64,000 nucleotides of DNA from Phytophthora hibernalis (lineage: Eukaryota; Oomycota; Peronosporomycetes; Peronosporales; Peronosporaceae). Position numbers and translations under genes: made by a program. The notes beneath the pieces are model-generated. The model was not told where the DNA came from, ran no database searches, and saw nothing but the letters and a program-made list of their open reading frames with translations. The number at the start of each line of letters is the position of its first letter. Within the stretch, counting starts at the first letter, position 1. The stretch covers positions 620,001 to 684,000 of the forward strand of contig JAAKBF010000390.1 of NCBI GenBank assembly GCA_012656075.1, in the 5' to 3' direction. Shown in pieces: positions 22,580 to 32,679 of this stretch.

Positions 22580-24912
22580 CTTGACCTATCGAAATCATCG
22601 GTCGCTGAGTTCCATTCATACTTCCAATCGCTCAGTCTTCGTCTTCATTCGACTCGCCGAGCCAACAACTCTCGTCCACATCCGTTCGTCCGCTCTCTTC
22701 ATCACTCTCATTCTCACTCCATTCGTCGGGCCGTTCCGCTTCCCCAACAAAAGAAAACACGTAGTTCGCTTCGACTGCTGGCTCTGCTGACTGTGGCAGC
22801 CCGTTGTTGTCTAACCCAGTCATGGTTGGCGAGCCTACGTTTAAATGGCTCGACGAGTAGATGTCCCGAAGATCGTCCGGGACAATGGACTTGTCGACTG
22901 ACGTCTTAACGAACTTGGCGAGTTTCTCGAAGCGTCGGAAGAGTTCGCACTGGCCTACTTCGTGCACTTGCTTGCAGAACTTGCAGCGTCAGCGACAGAA
23001 GTGAGCATCGTGACCTGCTGCTCCGCAAGCTCCACACGGACCGTATTCTTTCGCTCTCGGGACCCGTCTCGGCAACTAGCTTGTCCTTTGGGATTCGACG
23101 AGTTCTGCTGATATCGGTTGGAATTTCCGGTCGTATTACCGGCATCGATGTAGTCCGAGTCTTCTTCAGAGTCTTGGTTGAGAACTTCGCTCGCGTCGCA
23201 TTCGCCATTCGACGAGTCGTAGAGGTCGGTGTTTGCCGTAGCTCGGCGAGTGTCGAGGCTGCCCTCAGGCCGTCGATCGACGCATCTGCTAGCGTAACTT
23301 AGCGACAGGTGTCTTCACCCTGTCGACCACGACGTTCGTCCTGCTGTTTCTTGAAGTCGGCTCGGCGATTTTGTTCTCCCTTCTTCTCAACCCATTTGGC
23401 GTCCTTACTGCGACTTGTGCTCAGACGATCGCGTTGTTTCTTGCGCGCGCCGAGTAAACGCTGGTTGATCACCTTCTCGACCTTCGTAATATCGCTGAGT
23501 CGTTGTGGGTACAACAGGTTCATGATGTCGTCGTCTCCGCAATCGAGCAGGAAATGTTCGACGTGGTCGGCGGCGTCAGCTCCACCCTTCTCGTACTGGA
23601 TGTGGGCAGTTCGCGCGTAGCCATTCAGTCGCAGCAAGAAGTCGCAGACATGTTCATTCTCCCTGCGTCCCGCTGAGTAGTAACGAGCTCGCGCCGACTG
23701 GTCGAATTGCGAGCAGTAGTAGTCCAGGAAGGCTTCACTGAGGAGATTCCACTTTCGCTGAGTCTTCTTGGGAAGCTGTCGGAACCAACCCTTAGCTGCC
23801 TTGCTTAGACTCAGCGAGAATGGTTCACACCACTCATCTTGCCGTTTGAACGTCCCTTTCATCTCGTAGATGAAGCGTTTGATCCATTATAACGCATCTT
23901 CCGACTGATAGCGCTTCCCGTCATAGGTCGTGATCTTCTCAAGCGGCGCATGCGTCCTGATTTCCAAGACTTGTCCTCGATCGCATTCAGCCCCGTCGAA
24001 GCTGAGCTGACGGATGTGGTCATGTGGCGACTCATCGAAATCGCGGTGTCCAGGGAAATCGTCGTCATCGCTGAGTTGATCATCCCCTCCAGGAGCTGCA
24101 AGTGCTGCGGCGTCCGATCGGATCAAGCGACGGGGCTTGGCGGCTTCTTCACCAGTGATGAAATCTGCCATCGGGCGTCGAGCTGGCTGATCGCTGGCCT
24201 TCTTCGGAGTTTGCATGTGCGAGTCGGCGAAATACGGTGTCCCTCAGTGCTCCGGAATACGCCACGCTTCGTCTTGGGCGTCTGTGGCAACGGAACTTTC
24301 GCTGGGTCTTCACTCGGCTCGGGAAGACGTACGGCTCAGTGGCGTACGGTTGTGGCGGATCTCGTCGAGCTCTACAGCTCGGCGAGCCTTGGGTAATTGT
24401 CCCTTTGGTCATCCTTGCATCTCGAACAAGTCTTTCAACTTGCGCTTCCATCTCATCAGCTCGACGCCAACCGCGTGCACACTCCATGATGTCAGCGCCG
24501 GTTTCGAAGGCTTATGGTCGCACCGGTATCCCATTGCTCGGAGTAATATCACCGTGTCCTCGACGAGTTGGTCCATCGTTTGGCTATTGATGGGTTGGCC
24601 CAATTCCTCACTGAGTTGGGCCCATTTCGCTTGACACATGTACATCGGAGCGAACATGTTGATCCACCGACTGTTGATCTTCATTTCTTCGACGAGTCGG
24701 GCCAGGACTCGGTTTGCTTTGGGTGTTTCGACATTCTTCGTCGCCTTGTGAACAAGCGGCGGTCGGCCACCCGGAGCCACGGCTTCTTCGTCGTCATCGT
24801 CATCTCCGAGTTCTGCAGCGAGGTTCCGCTCGACTGGGCGAGGAGCTCCCATGCGGGTCACCTGCAGCGACAACTCGTCGGCTTCTTCACAGAGATCGAC
24901 GACTCTCTTCAC
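22580..24912 (-). pseudogene. Gypsy Gag with CCHC zinc knuckle
   Basis: The N-terminal Gag frame is 24,912-24,409. The central capsid-like part (23,862-23,299) includes AAKGWFRQLPKKTQRKWNLL and YYCSQFDQSARARYYSAGRR, the usual retrotransposon Gag pattern. The nucleocapsid knuckle is near 23,035-22,990, CGACGAAGHDAHFC (CX2CX4HX4C), followed within two codons by an in-frame TGA. Frame changes lie near 23,870-24,216 and after the knuckle. Confidence 0.75.
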
Positions 24913-25087
24913 GTCGTCATACTTCGTCCCTTCATCATCATCCTTCTTTTCTTCTTCTTCCTACTCGCTTCCTTGGTCTTCGTTATCGTCGAAGTCCAGG
25001 AAATGAACCTTTCCACAACCTTGGTGTAAACAACGTAGTTCATTAATGGCCATATGTGCATGACCATCCGCTCATTCAAAAGGGACG

Positions 25088-25105
25088 AGGAGAGCGGAGC
25101 CCCCA
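25088..25105 (-). promoter_or_regulatory. Candidate primer-binding site of the Gypsy element
   Basis: On the minus strand the sequence reads TGGGGGCTCCGCTCTCC, two bases after a CA that could end the 5' LTR (25,107). The first nine bases fit the 3' end of eukaryotic tRNA-Pro (GAGCCCCCA). The match does not continue far into the T-stem, so the tRNA identity is only a suggestion. Confidence 0.4.
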
Positions 25106-25130
25106 ATGTAGGTCATGCAGCATACGCCCA

Positions 25131-25752
25131 CTAGTGAAGAGTTGAGTCACCCTTGGAGCCGGTCACCATGTTGGCAGCGAGGGAGGTGACGGATTCCGCG
25201 CAGAGGTTGGTGTAGGTCTTGAGCGTGTCCGAAACCCACCGGCTGTGAAATTGAATCGCCATGGCATACACTCCTGCTCGATAAATGTGTGTTGCACCTC
25301 CGGCACGAAAGGAGTGCGGGCTGAAGTTCTTGGGATCCTCACCATTCTGTACAGCGGCCTTCTTGATCGCACTCGACAGATGTGCTGTTACATACACGCC
25401 GACTGGCCGGTGCGTCCCAGGTACACTGCCGCTGGTATCCCGAGAGGAAGGTCTTGTCTTGACCGTAGAAGAAGAAGACAGGGCACAGGAATGGGTGCCC
25501 TGATCGATACAATATTCGAGCTGTTGCATGCCCACACTGATTGGTCTTGGAACCGCGAAGCCTCATGTGTACAGATCGCGCTTCAGTCGCCGATAGTGTC
25601 GGTGCCCCCATCGTATCGAGGACAACCAGGTCCTCGGCTCTAAGCGCAAACCACTTGAACGTGTTTCCGCTGATGGAGACAATTTCTGAGCGTCTTAGGA
25701 GGAAAAAATGCCACACACACGACGCCCCAGAGAGCTTGGGCGAAAGGATCAT
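25131..25752 (-). pseudogene. DIRS tyrosine recombinase
   Basis: Two overlapping frames, 25,752-25,339 and 25,535-25,131, together give the catalytic domain. The first Arg is in HFFLLRRSEIVSI, and a Lys-bearing strand follows in MRLRGSKTNQCG. The second frame has HSFRAGGATHIY (His-x-x-Arg), then FHSRWVSDTLKTY with the His/Trp position and the nucleophile Tyr. All of the R-K-H-R-W-Y set can be seen. A shift near 25,430 joins the frames. The protein would cut and rejoin DNA of the circular intermediate. Confidence 0.85.
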
Positions 25753-26071
25753 CGAACCGGAGAGAGTGAAAGCACGTTTCGAGGAGCCGAATGGACACTG
25801 GAGCCTTGTGTCGCGGAGGTGTGTCGAGCCGGCATATCCCTTTTAAAAGCATGCGAACGTGTGGGTGGGCACCCTTCTGGCCGCTGAGAAAAAGTGACGA
25901 ACGCCTTGCAGCGTGTTGACGATTGATGATCCGCGTAGCGGCTGCCAGCGCCAAATCCATATTGAAACCCATGCACGATAAATTCAGAGAGTACTTGAAT
26001 ACGATCCTCATCGGCGAGGCCCGAGAGTCATGGCTTAATTCCCCGACGTGATGTCCATACCGTTCACTTTG

Positions 26072-26691
26072 TCATCGCAGCAGAGTACTTGGTGAAGGTG
26101 GAGTCGGCAACGGAATGCTCGTGGAGATATTGCGCCAGAGCGACGAAAGTCCGCGGACGTCTATCGTCGGTGATACCTGCGTCCAACCGCGAGTTAGTTC
26201 CTTGAACTTGGTAGCGAAAGACGGGTGAGCAGCAATGCGCGAGCCGGCGTCTGCGCGGGTGTTGTCGACCCCGGCAATATGGGAAACCGAGAAACGGAGG
26301 TTGAGAGAGCTCTCCCAGTATCCGAGCAGCCTGATAATGTCTTGGGCGCGGGTGTTACTGACGCAAGGCGGTTTTGCCAAGCCACAGCCGATGTATTGTC
26401 GATACGAAAATGTACGTGGAGGGATCGACGTCCTTCCGAAGCACACTGGGACCACCGAGGACCCCATTCGTGGGTAGCAAATGCGCAGGAGAGCAATTCC
26501 CGGAAATTGATGTTGAAGCCATTGGCTACCCCGGTCTTGAAGCACGCAATGAGCTGAAGCTCATGGGGCGAAAACAGGTAAGTCAGCGCAATATTGGCCT
26601 TTGTATCGAGAGCGCACAGACTGTGGTCGCATGCGTCCATGTCGACGACCACGTCGGGCTCCGGGAGACTGTTAAAGTACTCGAAGGCCAC
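26072..26691 (-). pseudogene. DIRS RNase H domain
   Basis: The frame starts with MAFEYFNSLPEPDVVVDMDA, where the Asp residues of the first strand sit, and continues with VNFRELLSCAFATHEWGP-like sequence in the form NINFRELLSCAFATHEWGPR. HFRIDNTSAVAWQNRLAS carries a further catalytic Asp. After a shift, VSHIAGVDNTRADAGSR carries the last one. These spacings suit RNase H of the DIRS group. The overlap with a second frame shows at least one missing base near 26,330. Confidence 0.8.
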
Positions 26692-27608
26692 GCCATTCAG
26701 AAGCGGTGAATGAAGAATCTGCCACCATCAGAGAAGATCTTGCTTCATGGCGTCGCATACCGTGACATGGCGAAACCGGTGAAGGTTCATCTCTCTGAGC
26801 CGGAGGCGCTGAAGAAACGGGCGCGCTGCCTTGATGCATGTTGCCATGTGACGCAGACCTCCCATGAGGGAGCGATACTTTTTCGCGAGAGTCCACTTGA
26901 GTGGTACGCCCATGTGACGAGATTGCGGGCCTTAGCGATCTTGACGGCTGGCATTGCGACCGTTTCTGCAATAGTGTCATATTTCAACCCCAGGATTTTT
27001 GGCTAGTGTTCCATTCCGTGAATTTGTCCTCATGGACGGCCCCACTGCCTAGTATAGCGGTCATAGCGTAGCGTAGCGAGCGTTCCATGTCTTCACAGTT
27101 GGTCCCGACATCAGCGGCGACGTTGATGTGGTCATCAACCCAGTGATAGTTGAGGAAACCCGTTGGGTTTTGCCTGTTACCATGCCCGCCGTGGACAAAA
27201 GCTATCGCCCTTCCGATGACTTCGTATACCCGTCCATCCGAATGGACATGGCCGCATTGAGATCGAGAATGCACTCGTTATTGAGCACTCAATAACGAGT
27301 GCATTCTCGATCTCAATGCGGCCAGCAAAGTGGTGTACGCTGCGGCTGTGAATCGGGCCGTTGCGAAATGCTGAAGTTACATCGCCTGCCATAGCCTTGA
27401 TGTCGGTGTCAGGGTGTTCCCGCTTGGTCCGTATTATCTCGGAAGCGACCACATCACAGTGTTGATAGTCAGCCTTTGGGATAGCGTCCTGATCTGTAAC
27501 GTCGTTGATTGAGGCACCTTCCGGGAACGAAAGATCATGGATAGTCCTTCCAGACGTCAGCGGGTCACCGCCCGCTTTGTCGACAATTCCAAATGGGCTG
27601 ACGAACAC
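26672..27608 (-). pseudogene. DIRS reverse transcriptase with inverted duplication
   Basis: The frame 27,608-27,177 carries the fingers and palm: MFVSPFGIVDKAGG, then AMAGDVTSAFRNGPIHSRSV with motif A Asp. A perfect fold-back (27,249-27,324) follows, then CPFGWTG. After a shift the protein continues in 27,274-26,984 with YEVIGRAIAFVHGGHGN and motif C in NYHWVDDHINVAADV. The rest of the polymerase runs into 26,672. The fold-back and shifts destroy the reading frame. Confidence 0.8.
27249..27324. repeat. Perfect inverted repeat, 37-bp arms, 2-base loop
   Basis: The bases 27,249-27,285 (starting TGGCCGCATTGAGATCGAG) are repeated exactly in reverse complement at 27,288-27,324, with only CA between. 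One arm fits the reverse transcriptase frame (GRIEIENALVIE), while the other is out of place, so this is an inverted duplication and not a designed hairpin. Confidence 0.95.
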
Positions 27609-27614
27609 TTCAGG

Positions 27615-28481
27615 TCAAATCGCAAGGAGGTTCAAGTCCAGTACGAGGCACCTCCACGCGTCCTGCTCCTTGCGTACGTTCTTGAGCAGTATGTTCACCC
27701 TCTCAATTGCCGACTTATGGTTGTCAGGTGGATGTGATTGAAGTGGCACGTCCTTCTTGAGCTCCACACGCACACCTTCCACCGCTATATCTTGCAGTTT
27801 CTCTAGATGCTGGTAGTCTTTGCACACCTGCGCGATCACTGCCGGAACCATGTGCTTGTTTGGACGATAGTCTGTTTCCATCTGGCCGCGTACAAGTTCC
27901 ACTAGAGCCGGTAAAGGCATCTGTGTCCGGCGGACAAATTCAGACAGCGTACGTTGCAGAGGCGTATTGAGTAGAAACTCTGTCCCGCTTGACGATTGCC
28001 GGGATGCAGGGTACGACGACGTTGGAAGTCGCAGGCCGACCTTCCCTAGAGCCTTGTTCAGTGATAGACGCCGTAGTGCTTCGAAGCCCGTAGCGCGGCG
28101 GACTGCGTTTTCAGTTACCCGAGCAGCCCTTGCACTAGTTATTACACCATGCATTGTGCGCGTTGCGCGTGCACCGAAGTCTGTACATAATTGCGTGTCT
28201 TCTGGCTCTGAGTCCGTCTTGACTGCCCTAGGCTGTATGGCCATCTCAGGAGCAGAAGTATTCCTAGACTGTATGGCCATCACAGGAGCAGAAGTAGTCC
28301 TAGGCTGTATGGCCATCTCAGGAGAAGTGCTAGGCTGTATGTCCATCTCAGGTACTGATGCTGAACTAGGCTGTATGGCCATCTCAGGTGCAGCTTGCTG
28401 TAGGGCCGTCCGAGTCGCCCTAGGCTGTACGGCCATCATGGGTGCGGTTGATTGTGTAGCCACTTGACGCTCAGCAGTCAA
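27615..28481 (-). CDS. DIRS-associated ORF with MAIQP repeats
   Basis: This open frame of 288 residues lies between the Gag-like gene and the reverse transcriptase on the same strand. The N-terminal 90 residues consist of about seven repeats of a motif close to PEMAIQPRTTSA, with variants MAVQP, MDIQP and MAIQS. The remainder is mixed, with ARAARVTENAVRRATGFEAL, and ends in a helical stretch leading to RT (RVELKKDVPLQSHPPDNHKS, then ERVNILLKNVRKEQDAWRCL). The last part resembles the linker before the DIRS polymerase, so this frame may be the N-terminal part of the polyprotein. I do not know the function of the repeats. Confidence 0.6.
   Translation of the reverse strand: MTAERQVATQSTAPMMAVQPRATRTALQQAAPEMAIQPSSASVPEMDIQPSTSPEMAIQPRTTSAPVMAIQSRNTSAPEMAIQPRAVKTDSEPEDTQLCTDFGARATRTMHGVITSARAARVTENAVRRATGFEALRRLSLNKALGKVGLRLPTSSYPASRQSSSGTEFLLNTPLQRTLSEFVRRTQMPLPALVELVRGQMETDYRPNKHMVPAVIAQVCKDYQHLEKLQDIAVEGVRVELKKDVPLQSHPPDNHKSAIERVNILLKNVRKEQDAWRCLVLDLNLLAI
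28235..28440 (-). repeat. Tandem repeat coding for MAIQP motif
   Basis: The core CTAGGCTGTATGGCCATCTC (plus strand) recurs about every 27-45 bases, six to seven times with substitutions and in-frame length changes. Unit-length differences keep the reading frame, which suggests that the protein repeat was under selection in the element. Confidence 0.8.
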
Positions 28482-28810
28482 TGACGCCTCGGGCCGACGT
28501 CGAAATGGCCGGAGTGTAATTTCTCCAGTCGAAATTAGGCCGCGCCGGGTGCATGAAATGGGGCTTAATTTGTGCTTCGAGCTCGCGTTTTCATAGGGTG
28601 GAGTACACGAAATCCGCGTTTGCCCCGCGGCGAGCGCGGAAATTTATCCCCCATCCCGCCACTCTTGCCTCCCCACACAACGACTGCACTCTCAGCGCCG
28701 GAATACACACTTGACTCACTTGAAAAGCGTGGGACAATATCACATCTGTTATCTTGCTTATCCACGTCTTGATTCCGAAGTGGCGGAGAGTCATCGCCAC
28801 CTCGGCCCCT

Positions 28811-30263
28811 TCAGTACCTTGCCTTGCGAGGTCCCAGCTTCTGATATTGGTCCCAGTCTCTGCGGCGAGCGTACGTGCCCTGGGCCCACTCCTTCAAGCG
28901 CCGAGGGATGTCCGGGGACGGCCAGCCGTAGATGCGCTTGTGATGGCCGCACCTATCGCGTGTCCCGCCATGGCACATGACGCCACCCAAGAAACGGAGA
29001 CACGGCTCCTCGGCGCGACGGTTGCTTGGGATCAGGGCTCGAATGTCGTCCGGTACGCTCTTCTCGCGGCGGCCTTGGTTGTCCCGGGTGCGTGGCTGCT
29101 CGCGTGAGTCCATGTACCGGCTTGGGGGTGGACTGGACCGGCCTGCGACAGCGGGTTGACGAAGGACATGGTCCACTCCGACGAAGTGTAGTCGATCGAT
29201 AGAATGGCTTTACTGAAGCCGCCCCACCAAGCCGGGTCGTCGACTTGAACGTGACCGAGTGCGGCACCAAGCCACTTGTTGACGTATAGCGGACGAGCTT
29301 CACGCGAGACGGCAGGCCGCCGGGGTCTGCAGATTTGTTCTTCGATACGAATACGCGAAGCCGCTCCGTCACCAGAAGCATGTGGTCGTGCCACATGGCT
29401 TCGCCCATCCTAGCCAGTCCATGGATGTCGTCGAGGATGTCGTCGTACGAGCGACAGCTGGTGGGCGCCGTCAGAAGAGTTGCTGACGGGCTGAAGTCGC
29501 TGGCGAAGTTGCTGTTCGACGATCCGGCCTCCAGCGTGTCTTGCTCCGTCTCCACACGGAACTGGAGAATCGTCAGCCCTCTTGAGCCGAGTCGTCCCGA
29601 GAAGAGTGCCATCAGCACCGCCGGCGTCGTCTTGAAACCCACGCACTCCGGCTCGCGCAAGCCTAACACAAATGACATGGGAGAGACAGGCTTACCTTCA
29701 GTCGGCGTCAGCCCCTTGAACATTCGCGTCGCCGCCAGTACGTGCGCTTGCGGAGGGTGGTACTCGCCCTTGGCCTTCTTCGCTTGCTCCGGGAAGCTGC
29801 CACTCGTCAGCTGATGGACGCTGTCAGCTGGAAGCTCGCCTTGATCGTTCGGCTTCGTTAGCACCGCCAGCGACCGACGCACACCTGCGACTTGGCCCCT
29901 CAGACTTTCCAGCTCCTGGCGCAGACGCTGCACCTCCTCTTGGGCTGTCGGTGGCTTGGCGGCCTGCGACGGCTCGTCACGACCTCGGGCTGGAAGTCTG
30001 GCTTCGTTGGCGAGTCCAGGGTGGAACGACGTCATGAAGTCCGTGAGGTCGAACCCCGTGGGCTGTTGTGTCGTCGTCTTGGGCGTCGGAACAGGCCGCT
30101 CCATCGTGATTGGAGGCGAGCTCTCCATCACGGTCGTCGCTCGCTCCTCGGTGGTCGTCGGCACGTCGGCTTGAGACGCGGAGATACCGGTGCCGCGGAC
30201 CAGCTTCTTCTTGCCCTTCTTCGTCTTCTCCACGTCCACCGGGGCCATCTTGCGCTTCGCCAC
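28811..30263 (-). pseudogene. DIRS Gag-like protein
   Basis: The main frame (30,263-28,953) starts with a basic stretch, MAKRKMAPVDVEKTKKGKKK, followed by Thr/Pro-rich linker and a coiled segment, AQEEVQRLRQELESLRGQVA. A central domain includes LAATRMFKGLTPTEGKPVSP and SYDDILDDIHGLARMGEAMW. A shift near 29,330 moves to another frame with LYVNKWLGAALGHVQVDD. A third frame has CLRFLGGVMCHGGTRDRCGH, a compact Cys/His cluster that could bind zinc and nucleic acid as in DIRS Gag. Assignment rests on position and this cluster. Confidence 0.6.
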
Positions 30264-30604
30264 TCATGGATCGGAGGGGCTCAGTCGTCGAGCGAGCCGG
30301 AGTTTTCGTCCACGCCGCGCCATCAGTCGTCACGTCCACGGCGTCAACGGTCGTGGTCGCTACAGGCGCTGGTACATCTGCGGGTGCAAGGGGCGTCGTG
30401 GGAGGCCCAGCCTCGGTCGTGGCGTCGTCGGAGGTCTTGGTAGGTCCTGGGCGGTCATGGCGTCGTGCAGTGTTGTGTAGAGATAGAAAAACCCTCTTAA
30501 GCTAACTTGGCTTTCGTGTCGTGGTCGAAAGCTGAACTGGGAGCTTGCTGCGGCTCGCAGTGGGTGGCTCGCACATGATATGTGCACCACACCATTATTG
30601 TCTT

Positions 30605-30785
30605 CGCAAATTTAATATCGGCGCAGGGAATAAGTGAGCCTATACACTGTGGATTCGACAACATGCACTGCGACGAGCTTCGAGTACGCGGGCTTTCGTG
30701 GATACCAATAAGTAGGGGGTGAAAATAAATCTCATGCCAATGCCACGCCTAGTATTCTATCTCCAGACTAACAACGTACCTAGTT
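30605..30785 (+). repeat. Dispersed repeat, copy 2 (first copy at 8,203)
   Basis: This is the partner of 8,203-8,381, in the same orientation, about 80-90 percent alike by eye with small indels. It lies just upstream of the DIRS Gag start. Its neighbours differ from those of copy 1, so the repeat is not part of one shared larger element that I can see. Confidence 0.75.
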
Positions 30786-31741
30786 TGGAACATATTTGGG
30801 TCAGGTCAAAAAAAGGTCAACTAAATTGACTTGATTTTTGTAAGGCGGGAGTGGTGCCCGCGAAGCAGGGCCGCGTGGTATTTGCGTAGGCGGACGAGTT
30901 CCCCAGCGATCGGACACGTTTCCCAAGGAGTTAGTTTTCTTTTGCGGGGTCTGCAACCCCAGTTGACCATTTTTTACCTGACCCAAATATGTTCCCCAAA
31001 AAAGTCTATCGTTATTACCCTGTGCTGGAATTGAACGCATTGGCCATTCAGCAACTGGGCAGCGCTCTGCCTCATTGTCAACTTCGCCACAAGACTAAAT
31101 TTGGGCGTCAATGCGCAGTACATGTAGATCGCTCACTTGCAACACATGCATGCGGTCCAGTCGCGTGCTTTTGTTGGAAGCGAGCGATCAACATGTTTCT
31201 TTTGGAACTCAGCCAACGGAGGAACATAGTATTCTTTACACACCCACGCCGACCAACATAGCAGTTTTGTGTCGTCTACTAGACAACACGGTTGAGCCGC
31301 TCAACAGCTAGACTTAGTCGTGCATGTACCTGTACAGATTCTGTAGTGGGGTGCGAACTGTACCACGCTGAAGGGATCACCGCACAGCGAAAACTACCGT
31401 AGGCAAAGCTTGATTGCTTCATGGCGTTTCTGGCCTCGCCATCATCAGCACTACTTCGGCGCCAAGACCAGGTCGGCGGACTGGACGAGGACCTTTAAAG
31501 TCTTGGACACCAGTGACTTGGGTACATGGGAATACATGTGCACCAGCACGTGCGGAGCGTGTCTGCCAGTGCATTCCGCAGGCGGCATAGGAGTTCATGA
31601 CCATCTACCGTAGGCGAAATACACGTTCTAAGCTTGCCGTAGCCAACAGCAATTCATGGCGGCACGTCCTAGGCCCTCGACTGTGGAGGTCACTGCAACG
31701 TGCGCTATTGAAGTCCCTCGACCGATCTCTAGTCCAGCTCA
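30786..31741. other. No gene recognised
   Basis: This stretch separates the transposon block from the gene island. It contains short open frames on both strands without motifs. The last 200 bases are likely the upstream region of the first DUF1295 gene. Confidence 0.45.
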
Positions 31742-31757
31742 ACTCATTTCCCAATTC
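31742..31757 (+). promoter_or_regulatory. Oomycete initiator of DUF1295 gene 1
   Basis: ACTCATTTCCCAATTC matches the initiator consensus GCTCATTYYNCAWTTT at all but the outer positions. It lies about 47 bases upstream of the ATG at 31,804 and argues that the in-frame ATG at 31,597 is not used. Confidence 0.75.
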
Positions 31758-31803
31758 GCTTCGCCAGCCTCAAGCCTCCAAACTACTGTCACACTCGACG
31801 ATC

Positions 31804-32679
31804 ATGGGTTTCTCGCAAGACGTGATGGAGCTTCTGACATGCATCTCGTTAGTGGCAGCGGTGGGCTACGCCACCGACTTGCAGCTCTTCGCGGGTGTCT
31901 GCGTAGCTATCCAGTGGTTCTCAGCTCTCTACGGCATCCCCAACAAGACGGAGAGGTACTTCGACCTCACGGGCTCCTCTACCTACGCGACGGTCTCCTT
32001 GCTCGCCTACCTCACGAGTGAGTCGGTGTCATGGCGAGACACGTTGCTGACGGCATTCGTGTGGCTTTGGTGCGTGCGACTGGGTTCGTTCCTGTACTGG
32101 CGTATTTGCGAGTGCGGCGTCGACACTCGTTTCGCCGACATCATCGTGAACCCTCTGTGCTTTCTGACCGCGTGGAACATCCAGGGTCTGTGGGTCTTCT
32201 TCACGTTGTTGTCTGTGCTTCTCAGCGTGACGCACGGTGTGGATGACCCGGAGATCAGGTCACTCGACGTGATCGGCACAACGCTGTGGGTCGTCGGCTA
32301 CATCATTGAGATCACGGCGGACTACCAGAAGACCCAGTTCCGCCACGACAAACGCAACAAGGGGAAGTTCATCCGCACTGGACTATGGAGCTACAGTCGT
32401 CACCCGAACTACTTTGGCGAGATCATGATGTGGATCGGCGTCTTCGTGGTGGCAGTCCACACGCTGCCAAGCTTTGCCATGCAGCGCGCAGCTGCTGTGA
32501 GCCCGACGTTCATGGCATTGCTGATCATATTCCGGTCAGGTATCCCGTTGCTCGAGGAACAGGCGGAGGGGCGCTGGGGCAAGTTGAAGACGTACCAGGA
32601 CTACAAGGCTCAGACGAGTGTGCTGGTACCCATGCCCAAGCGCAAACTACCCGAGCCGAAGAGAGCCAAGTTCGCTTAA
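31804..32679 (+). CDS. DUF1295 / steroid 5-alpha-reductase-like membrane protein, copy 1
   Basis: This intact 291-residue gene encodes a polytopic membrane protein of the DUF1295 family, related to steroid reductases and isoprenylcysteine methyltransferases. About six to seven hydrophobic segments are visible, among them LLTCISLVAAVGYATDLQLF and LWVFFTLLSVLLSVTHGV. The conserved C-terminal block includes ADYQKTQFRHD, then GLWSYSRHPNYFGEIMMWIG, where RHPNYFGE is the family signature for cofactor binding. The start is set by the initiator at 31,742. The C-terminus is basic (PKRKLPEPKRAKF). The substrate is unknown. It is the first of a tandem pair with the gene at 32,976, about 300 bases apart and on the same strand, so the two arose by duplication. 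No frame errors are present. Confidence 0.88.
   Translation: MGFSQDVMELLTCISLVAAVGYATDLQLFAGVCVAIQWFSALYGIPNKTERYFDLTGSSTYATVSLLAYLTSESVSWRDTLLTAFVWLWCVRLGSFLYWRICECGVDTRFADIIVNPLCFLTAWNIQGLWVFFTLLSVLLSVTHGVDDPEIRSLDVIGTTLWVVGYIIEITADYQKTQFRHDKRNKGKFIRTGLWSYSRHPNYFGEIMMWIGVFVVAVHTLPSFAMQRAAAVSPTFMALLIIFRSGIPLLEEQAEGRWGKLKTYQDYKAQTSVLVPMPKRKLPEPKRAKFA

Larger units (their letters stand above)
17341..25107 (-). mobile_element. Chromodomain Ty3/Gypsy retrotransposon, frameshifted, LTRs not found
   Basis: The minus strand carries Gag, CCHC knuckle, retropepsin, reverse transcriptase, RNase H, integrase and a C-terminal chromodomain, the order of Ty3/Gypsy chromoviruses. The frames are broken in many places. 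A candidate primer-binding site lies at the right end near 25,105. Beyond it only about 24 bases remain before the DIRS-like element's recombinase, so the 5' LTR is missing or cut short. I searched the left flank for a partner LTR and saw none. Confidence 0.85.
25131..30263 (-). mobile_element. DIRS-like tyrosine-recombinase retroelement
   Basis: The minus strand has a Gag-like frame, a repeat-bearing frame, reverse transcriptase, RNase H and a tyrosine recombinase, in that order. This is the DIRS plan: no DDE integrase, with insertion by a lambda-type recombinase. DIRS elements have inverted or split terminal repeats rather than LTRs; I could not identify them at either end. The left edge abuts the Gypsy primer-binding site, so one element has probably been inserted into or fused with the other. 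Multiple frameshifts and an inverted duplication indicate an inactive copy. Confidence 0.82.

Noticed and set aside
29892..30443. A plus-strand Arg/Ser/Leu-rich frame of 183 residues
   Set aside because: It mirrors the DIRS Gag frame on the other strand and has no domain of its own.
31597..31803. A longer start for DUF1295 copy 1
   Set aside because: The initiator at 31,742-31,757 lies inside this stretch, and copy 2 starts with the same MGF as the ATG at 31,804.
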